From an uncultured Bacteriovoracaceae bacterium (GTDB taxonomy: Bacteria > Bdellovibrionota > Bacteriovoracia > Bacteriovoracales > Bacteriovoracaceae): a DNA stretch of 9,835 nt. Position 1 is the first letter of the stretch; each line of letters begins with the position of its first letter. Below, one piece after another: positions 6,045 through 9,835 of the stretch. Both the position numbers and the translations under genes were made by a program. The stretch spans positions 1-9,835 of the forward strand of contig CALFYV010000485.1 of the NCBI GenBank assembly GCA_937952395.1. Reading direction: 5' to 3'. Under the pieces are notes generated by a model. That model made no database searches, was not told where the DNA came from, and worked only from the letters and a program-made list of their open reading frames with translations.

Positions 6045-6765
6045 CGCCTCTATCATCTTCCTGATAGTATAACGTAAAACCTGCATAAATCTTATTAGGA
6101 TCTTTTATCATGGGCTTATTGTGCTCCCATAGAGCTTTCCACTTGGTTTTAGTTCCATAGACCTTGTCAGAGATTAATCCGAGTGTATCTCCCCACTTAA
6201 TTAAATATGGATTTCCGCCTGGATTCCAATTAAATTCTTCGCCGTCATGATAATAGCTTAACTCCATCCCTGCTTTTAAATTCGATGGTTTACCCATTAA
6301 TTTATCACTGTTAGCGTTAAGGATTTCTCTCCACTTAGAATAATCACCGTAAATTTTAAATGCTATTAACATCATTGTATCATTTTTATCAACAGTATAT
6401 GTTTTCAATGATCCTACTGTTTCAATTTTAATTTCCTCTTTTGGCTCCATTATCTCTTCGTTCATTTCACTTTTTTCTTCTACTGGCATTTGCCCAGCTT
6501 CTGCAATCATTGGTTCTTCTTGTATTAAAGGCGCTTCTGCTTGGACTTCTTCTATAACTCCTACCTCTTCAGGTTTGCTTTCTGCACTAACAAAGCTATC
6601 TTCAGGCCCTTTCATTGATTGATCAAAATCATCTTCGGCAAATAAATCTTCCTCTTCAGAAAGCTCTAGTGCTGCTGGCTCTTCAGTGACATCTTGAGAT
6701 GATTTGGGACCAGAGCACGACGCTGCAAGAAGTGATAGAAAAAATAAAATTCCCAAGTGTTTCAT
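6031..6765 (-). CDS. Lipoprotein with acidic linker and two LysM domains
   Basis: This 244-aa protein begins with a lipoprotein signal ending LAASC (Cys17). A long Glu/Pro-rich acidic linker (about 22-115) follows, then two LysM-type modules: about 121-171 (TYTVDKNDTMMLIAFKIYGD, ending LKAGMELSY) and about 186-234 (YLIKWGDTLGLISDKVYG, ending IYAGFTLYY). LysM modules bind GlcNAc-containing glycans such as peptidoglycan. The likely role is a membrane-tethered wall-binding protein, with the acidic linker spanning part of the periplasm. No catalytic domain is present. The start is supported by GGAGAGG 5 bases before the ATG. The gene follows the deoxynucleoside kinase by 86 bases on the same strand and ends at a strong terminator. 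It lies immediately upstream of the amgK-murU wall-recycling operon. Confidence 0.88.
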   Translation of the reverse strand: MKHLGILFFLSLLAASCSGPKSSQDVTEEPAALELSEEEDLFAEDDFDQSMKGPEDSFVSAESKPEEVGVIEEVQAEAPLIQEEPMIAEAGQMPVEEKSEMNEEIMEPKEEIKIETVGSLKTYTVDKNDTMMLIAFKIYGDYSKWREILNANSDKLMGKPSNLKAGMELSYYHDGEEFNWNPGGNPYLIKWGDTLGLISDKVYGTKTKWKALWEHNKPMIKDPNKIYAGFTLYYQEDDRGVASY

Positions 6766-6782
6766 ATAAAACCTCTCCGCTA

Positions 6783-6798
6783 TTAAGATTCCTCTTAA
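6783..6798. promoter_or_regulatory. Inverted repeat just upstream of the LysM gene ribosome site
   Basis: TTAAGA-TTCC-TCTTAA is a perfect 6-bp-arm inverted repeat with a 4-base centre, ending about 6 bases before the GGAGAGG ribosome site of the LysM gene. It could be an operator or a small leader hairpin. On the transcribed strand the loop side carries AAGAGGAA, a Shine-Dalgarno-like string. The AT-rich context makes chance possible. Confidence 0.3.
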
Positions 6799-6851
6799 AA
6801 TGGTTATGTCTATTTATCGGATCGCTTGAGAAAACTATGAGTTTTATTTAG

Positions 6852-7526
6852 CTATAGATAATAAAAAAGATCTTGTTGATCAATTGAGTCATGTATTTTC
6901 TGAACTAACCTGTCAAAATCAGCGTCATGATTAACAAAATCAAGCTCATCTGTATCAACCACAATTCTTTTCCCCATGTCATAGGTGTCGTACCATTGAT
7001 CATAGTAGTCGTTTAAACGAGTCAGGTAATCGACAGGAATAGCCTGTTCATAATCTCTGCCTCTCTGTTTAATTCTTTCAACTAGCTTTGGCACTGAACG
7101 ACGTAGGAATATCATTAGGGTTGGAGTGCTTAAAAATTTGATCATAGATTCATACAAATTTAAATAATTTTCATAATCTCTTTGATCTAAATTTCCCTGC
7201 TCAAATAAGGCCCTGGCGAAGATGTTGGCATCTTCGTAGATCGAACGATCTTGGATAGAGCTCATAGATGATGATTCTATCATTTTATGGGTATTAAATC
7301 TGTGAGTAAGAAAATAAACTTGAAGTGGAAATGACCATCTGTCCATGCTCTTATAAAAATCAGCCAAATAAGGATTGTCGCTAACTGACTCAAAATGAGG
7401 CTTCCAAGAAAGCCTCTCAGCTAACTTTTGAGTCAATGTTGTCTTGCCACAGCCAATATTGCCTGCAACTACAACGAACATATTTTGATTAGAACTTAAT
7501 CTCTCTTCATAAGCATTTTGTGCCAT
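6852..7526 (-). CDS. Deoxynucleoside kinase (dNK/dGK/dAK family)
   Basis: This 224-aa cytoplasmic kinase phosphorylates deoxynucleosides to dNMPs using ATP, a salvage step toward dNTPs. Visible motifs are the P-loop GNIGCGKTT (22-30), the substrate-binding FESVSDNPYL (45-54, with the catalytic-type Glu), the DRS motif in QDRSIYED (92-99) and an Arg-rich LID, RIKQRGRDYE (151-160). Size and motif order match bacterial dGK/dAK enzymes such as those of Bacillus and Mycoplasma; which base it prefers cannot be told. The start is well set: GGGGAGG lies 8 bases before the ATG. It is the first gene of a minus-strand run, possibly with the LysM gene 86 bases later. All key residues are intact. Deoxynucleoside salvage fits an organism using external DNA or its breakdown products. 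Confidence 0.9.
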   Translation of the reverse strand: MAQNAYEERLSSNQNMFVVVAGNIGCGKTTLTQKLAERLSWKPHFESVSDNPYLADFYKSMDRWSFPLQVYFLTHRFNTHKMIESSSMSSIQDRSIYEDANIFARALFEQGNLDQRDYENYLNLYESMIKFLSTPTLMIFLRRSVPKLVERIKQRGRDYEQAIPVDYLTRLNDYYDQWYDTYDMGKRIVVDTDELDFVNHDADFDRLVQKIHDSIDQQDLFYYL

Positions 7527-7560
7527 GAATAAAACCTCCCCCGAAGTTGATTAACCCATT

Positions 7561-7589
7561 TAGCTACCTAAACTTACCAGTTCGGTCAA
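7561..7589 (-). promoter_or_regulatory. Candidate promoter of the deoxynucleoside kinase gene
   Basis: On the minus strand TTGACC (7589-7584) is followed by a 17-base spacer and TAGCTA (7566-7561). The -35 is strong, the -10 poor. A start near 7554 would give a leader of about 28 bases carrying the GGGGAGG ribosome site. Confidence 0.35.
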
Positions 7590-7632
7590 TTATTCTTTTT
7601 TTGAAATAATTCCCGCTATTTAATGTCAGTAG

Positions 7633-7661
7633 TTTACGGAAGCGCGTTATTTTACTAGAAT
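7633..7661 (+). promoter_or_regulatory. Candidate promoter of the outer-membrane protein gene, probably leaderless
   Basis: TTTACG (7633-7638), a 17-base spacer and TAGAAT (7656-7661) form a sigma70-type promoter. The predicted +1 is about 7668, next to the ATGs at 7666 and 7669. The first ATG in the frame (7660) lies inside the -10 box and would not be transcribed from here. No ribosome binding site precedes any of the three. Confidence 0.5.
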
Positions 7662-7668
7662 GGTCATG

Positions 7669-8637
7669 ATGAGAATAAGAGTGAAAATTAAACACATTCT
7701 TGCGATTTTTACTTTACTTCATTTTTCTAATGAAACACTAGGTCAATCGGTAGTACAGGAGATGAGCTCTATTTCGGACGACACCCGAACTAGCGAACTT
7801 TTTGTTGAACAAATTAAGACCATTGGAAATTCAAAAAAGATCTTCATCTTAACAAATGACAACCAACTGCTTCAAAAGGGAGATTTTGTCTCTTTGCTTA
7901 TTGAGGGTAATTTGGTCACAAGAGCACTCGTAGCTAAGACAAATAAAGATAGAGCTGGAATAAAGATGATGAAAATCTACTCGCTATCTTTATGGAGGCA
8001 ATTAAGACGCGGACTGTCTGTTCAAATTATCAGAGGTGACGATAGTTATTATCAAAAAAATAGAGTCGCAAAAAAGGAATCTGAAATTGAAGAGGGTAAT
8101 GAAACACTTAGTATTTCATCTGAAGAAGACTTGTATAATACTAAATTTTTGAATGATTTGGAATCTGAAGATAAAAAGAGAATTCTACCAAATGATAATT
8201 TACTAGCTGCTCACTATGGAATCTTTCAGGGTCTCAACTCCGACGGTGAAGCTCAAAACTATGCTATGTGGAGCGGATCTTGGGCATATCAAATAGCCAG
8301 CAATTCATTTTTAGAAGGTTCCTTCGGTGTGGCCCAGATGAATGGGTTTCCCATAGAGGGAGTGAATGCAGCTGCCTACAATTTTACAGGTCGTTTAAAG
8401 TACACATTTGCTCTTCCACTTTATAGCTATGCACAGCCTTATATCGGATTTCAAAATGTATCAGTTCAGGTATCAGATAGTGATTTAAATTCTAGTGAAG
8501 AAGAGAGAATAGCAGATGTTGAAAAGAGTGGCATAGTTTTTGGGGTAACACTTCTGCGAAGACTCGTTCCAGGTTGGTTTATTAAAGCAGATTTAGGTAC
8601 AGACATTATTAACATTGGATTTGCTATTGAATTTTAA
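7669..8637 (+). CDS. Predicted outer-membrane protein: SH3-like N-domain plus C-terminal beta-barrel
   Basis: This 322-aa exported protein has a signal peptide with a basic start (MRIRVKIK), a hydrophobic core and a likely cut near ETLGQ. A compact domain follows (about residues 45-120: GNSKKIFILTNDN, QKGDFVSLLIEGN, VTRALVAKT, LWRQLRRGLSVQI) that reads like the SH3-like C-terminal module of FlgT-type proteins. After an acidic linker, the last 125 residues alternate hydrophobic and polar positions with aromatic girdle residues (YAMWSGSWAYQI, GRLKYTFALPLYSYAQPYIGF) and end in Phe. This is typical of a small outer-membrane beta-barrel. In-frame ATGs occur at 7660, 7666 and 7669; I chose 7669 from the promoter position. 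The protein is unnamed and probably lineage-specific. Its stop is overlapped by the next lipoprotein gene, so an operon is likely. Confidence 0.75.
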   Translation: MRIRVKIKHILAIFTLLHFSNETLGQSVVQEMSSISDDTRTSELFVEQIKTIGNSKKIFILTNDNQLLQKGDFVSLLIEGNLVTRALVAKTNKDRAGIKMMKIYSLSLWRQLRRGLSVQIIRGDDSYYQKNRVAKKESEIEEGNETLSISSEEDLYNTKFLNDLESEDKKRILPNDNLLAAHYGIFQGLNSDGEAQNYAMWSGSWAYQIASNSFLEGSFGVAQMNGFPIEGVNAAAYNFTGRLKYTFALPLYSYAQPYIGFQNVSVQVSDSDLNSSEEERIADVEKSGIVFGVTLLRRLVPGWFIKADLGTDIINIGFAIEF

Positions 8638-8770
8638 ATTAATTTTTTTTTTATTTATCTTTATAAGTTCTTGTGGCGTTAAGGGCCCTCCTAAACCACC
8701 AGCTGGAACAGAACTGCCTTCAATCATAGATTCTTACACAAAAGAAATAAAGAAAAAGAAGCCTAACTAA
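8627..8770 (+). CDS. lptM: LptM (YifL)-like small lipoprotein, 47 aa, TTG start
   Basis: This short gene fills the space between the outer-membrane protein and folK. Translation gives a hydrophobic signal (NFKLIFFLFIF) and a strong lipobox ISSC with Cys16. CGVKGPPKPP comes right after, matching the CGxKGPxxxP signature of the LptM/YifL family, which in E. coli helps the LPS translocon protein LptD mature at the outer membrane. The mature peptide has only 32 residues and ends in a Lys-rich tail (KEIKKKKPN). No ATG exists in the frame. TTG at 8627 is the best start, with a weak GGA 7 bases upstream; TTGs at 8615 and 8621 are alternatives. It overlaps the preceding gene by 11 bases and its TAA abuts the folK ATG directly. 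A T10 run lies in the signal-peptide codons. Confidence 0.75.
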   Translation: MNFKLIFFLFIFISSCGVKGPPKPPAGTELPSIIDSYTKEIKKKKPN

Positions 8771-9235
8771 ATGTCCCTTATCGTCGCCCTTGGAACAAAT
8801 ATTGGTGATAAGAAAAAAAACTTGGCAAAAGCCTTAGAGATGCTGAATACAAAATTTCAATTAGTCGCAATGAGCAAAGTTTATACTTCAAAAGCAATTG
8901 AATACACAGAACAAGCTGATTTTTTAAATCAAGTTTTAGAATTTAAAATACCCAAAGAAGCTCCAGATGAAATTATGCAAATACTACTTAAAATTGAACA
9001 AGAAATGGGCCGTAGTCGCCAACGCCCTAAAGGACCACGCATAATTGATCTTGATATTCTTTTCTGGGGAACTGAGTCTTATCAAAATTCAATAGTCACC
9101 ATCCCACATCCGCGCTGGAATGAACGTTCATTTGTTGTTTATCCTTTATCTGAACTTCCTTTCTTTGAAACTCTTGAAAAATGTTTTACAATTCCTAAAG
9201 AATTTAAAAATACAGCAACCGTTTTAGAAGAATAA
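8771..9235 (+). CDS. folK: FolK, 6-hydroxymethyl-7,8-dihydropterin pyrophosphokinase
   Basis: This 154-aa cytoplasmic folate enzyme transfers pyrophosphate from ATP to 6-hydroxymethyl-dihydropterin, making the substrate of dihydropteroate synthase. The HPPK signatures are all present: ALGTNIGDKKKNL (6-18), DFLNQV (50-55), the magnesium/ATP segment GRSRQRPKGPRIIDLDIL (80-97, with the metal-binding DLD) and IPHPRWNERSFVVYPLSEL (111-129). The length is typical. The start directly follows the lptM-like stop (TAA then ATG), so translation is probably coupled; only a weak AAGAAG purine run precedes it. No other folate gene is visible nearby. Its stop overlaps the ribosome site of the following acyl-CoA dehydrogenase gene, so the four plus-strand genes look like one transcription unit despite unrelated functions. 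Confidence 0.94.
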   Translation: MSLIVALGTNIGDKKKNLAKALEMLNTKFQLVAMSKVYTSKAIEYTEQADFLNQVLEFKIPKEAPDEIMQILLKIEQEMGRSRQRPKGPRIIDLDILFWGTESYQNSIVTIPHPRWNERSFVVYPLSELPFFETLEKCFTIPKEFKNTATVLEE

Positions 9236-9243
9236 GGATTTTC

Positions 9244-9835
9244 ATGGATTTCAATTATAGCTCTGAGCAACAAGAAATAAAAAACTTAGCCTTAAAATTT
9301 GCTAAAAATGAAATGATTCCTGTAGCAGGAATCCATGACGAACAAGGAAAATTTCCAACGGAAATTTTTAAAAAAGCTTGGGAGTTAGGTTTTATCAACA
9401 CTTGTATACCAGTTGAGTATGGAGGCGCAGGATTTTCAAATCTAGATTCAGTGATTATTAGCGAAACCTTGGCCTACGGTTGCATGGGAATGAACACCTC
9501 TTTTATGGCCAATGATTTGGCTTTACTGCCTATTGTGATTGGCGGAAGCGAAGAACAAAAAAAGAAATGGCTAACACCATTCACTGAAAAATTTAAAATA
9601 GCTTCTTTTTGCTTAACTGAACCCAATAATGGATCCGATGCCGCTGGAATTAAAACTCTTTTTAAAGATGTCGGTGATTCTTGGGAAATTTCAGGAAATA
9701 AAATGTGGATTACAAATGCAGGACACGCCGATTTGTTTGTTGTTTATGGAACCGTTGATACTAAGCTTAAACATAAAGGTATCAGTGCTTGCATCGTAGA
9801 AAAAGGAAAACCTGGTTTAGAAATTGGAAAAAAAG
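9244..9835 (+). CDS. Acyl-CoA dehydrogenase, medium/short-chain type, 3'-truncated by the window
   Basis: The frame is open from the ATG at 9244 to the window edge, giving 197 residues of an expected 380 or so. The protein is an FAD flavoenzyme that makes the trans-2-enoyl-CoA in fatty-acid beta-oxidation or amino-acid breakdown. Visible are the N-terminal helical domain (FNYSSEQQEIKNLALKFAKNEMIPVA), PVEYGGAGFSNLDS (56-69), the GGSEEQKKKWLTPF segment, the flavin-binding signature FCLTEPNNGSDAAGIKT (about 122-138) and the ISGNKMWITNAGHAD strand. The order agrees with medium-chain acyl-CoA dehydrogenases. The catalytic Glu lies beyond the edge, so chain-length preference cannot be judged. A good ribosome site, TAAGGA (9233-9238), overlaps the folK stop, 5 bases before the ATG. 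Confidence 0.92.
   Translation, partial: MDFNYSSEQQEIKNLALKFAKNEMIPVAGIHDEQGKFPTEIFKKAWELGFINTCIPVEYGGAGFSNLDSVIISETLAYGCMGMNTSFMANDLALLPIVIGGSEEQKKKWLTPFTEKFKIASFCLTEPNNGSDAAGIKTLFKDVGDSWEISGNKMWITNAGHADLFVVYGTVDTKLKHKGISACIVEKGKPGLEIGKK

Noticed and set aside
6831..6845. AAAACT-ATG-AGTTTT hairpin as terminator of the deoxynucleoside kinase
   Set aside because: The stem is only 6 AT-rich bp with no T run on the minus strand, so it is unlikely to stop transcription. The kinase and LysM genes may be co-transcribed.
1..9835. CRISPR array, insertion sequence, prophage, tRNA or rRNA, defence island
   Set aside because: I saw no regularly spaced repeats, transposase or integrase motifs, terminal repeats or structural RNA signatures, and base composition looks even across the window.

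Overview
The window is AT-rich, gene-dense bacterial DNA with a Gram-negative envelope repertoire: several lipoproteins, an outer-membrane beta-barrel protein and an LptM-like lipoprotein. I see no mobile elements, CRISPR, tRNA or rRNA. Low GC, many short lineage-specific lipoproteins, a PilZ-like membrane protein and the SH3-like-plus-barrel protein suggest Bdellovibrionota (Bacteriovorax/Halobacteriovorax-type). This placement is inference from gene style, not from a marker gene.

Layout. Positions 1-423 hold the 3' end of an endonuclease IV-family gene. It converges on an unrecognised 189-aa gene (430-999, minus). A polytopic membrane protein follows (1099-1791, plus), converging on a minus-strand pair: a membrane-anchored PilZ-like protein and a small lipoprotein (2987 down to 1805). 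A 62-aa 2[4Fe-4S] ferredoxin (3043-3231, plus) diverges from that pair and overlaps the 3' end of the next minus-strand operon. That operon runs from 5965 down to 3212 and encodes an M48-like lipoprotein without zinc ligands, AmgK and MurU. Upstream, on the same strand, lie a LysM lipoprotein (6765-6031, ending in a strong terminator) and a deoxynucleoside kinase (7526-6852). From about 7633 the plus strand takes over: a predicted outer-membrane protein, a 47-aa LptM-like lipoprotein with a TTG start (8627-8770), folK, and the start of an acyl-CoA dehydrogenase cut by the window edge.

How they work together. The centre of the window is about the cell wall and envelope. AmgK and MurU convert MurNAc to UDP-MurNAc, bypassing de novo synthesis. 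Their operon starts with a degenerate M48-like lipoprotein and sits next to a LysM (peptidoglycan-binding) lipoprotein. With the deoxynucleoside kinase this gives a salvage theme: cell-wall sugars plus deoxynucleosides. That would suit a predator living on prey material, but free-living bacteria also have these routes.

The most interesting points are the M48-like pseudo-protease in a wall-recycling operon; a hairpin that ends lysM yet lies only 13 bases from the next start codon; two probable leaderless transcripts (ferredoxin and outer-membrane protein); and a tightly packed LptM-like gene. I did not find a clearly new multi-gene defence or mobile system.
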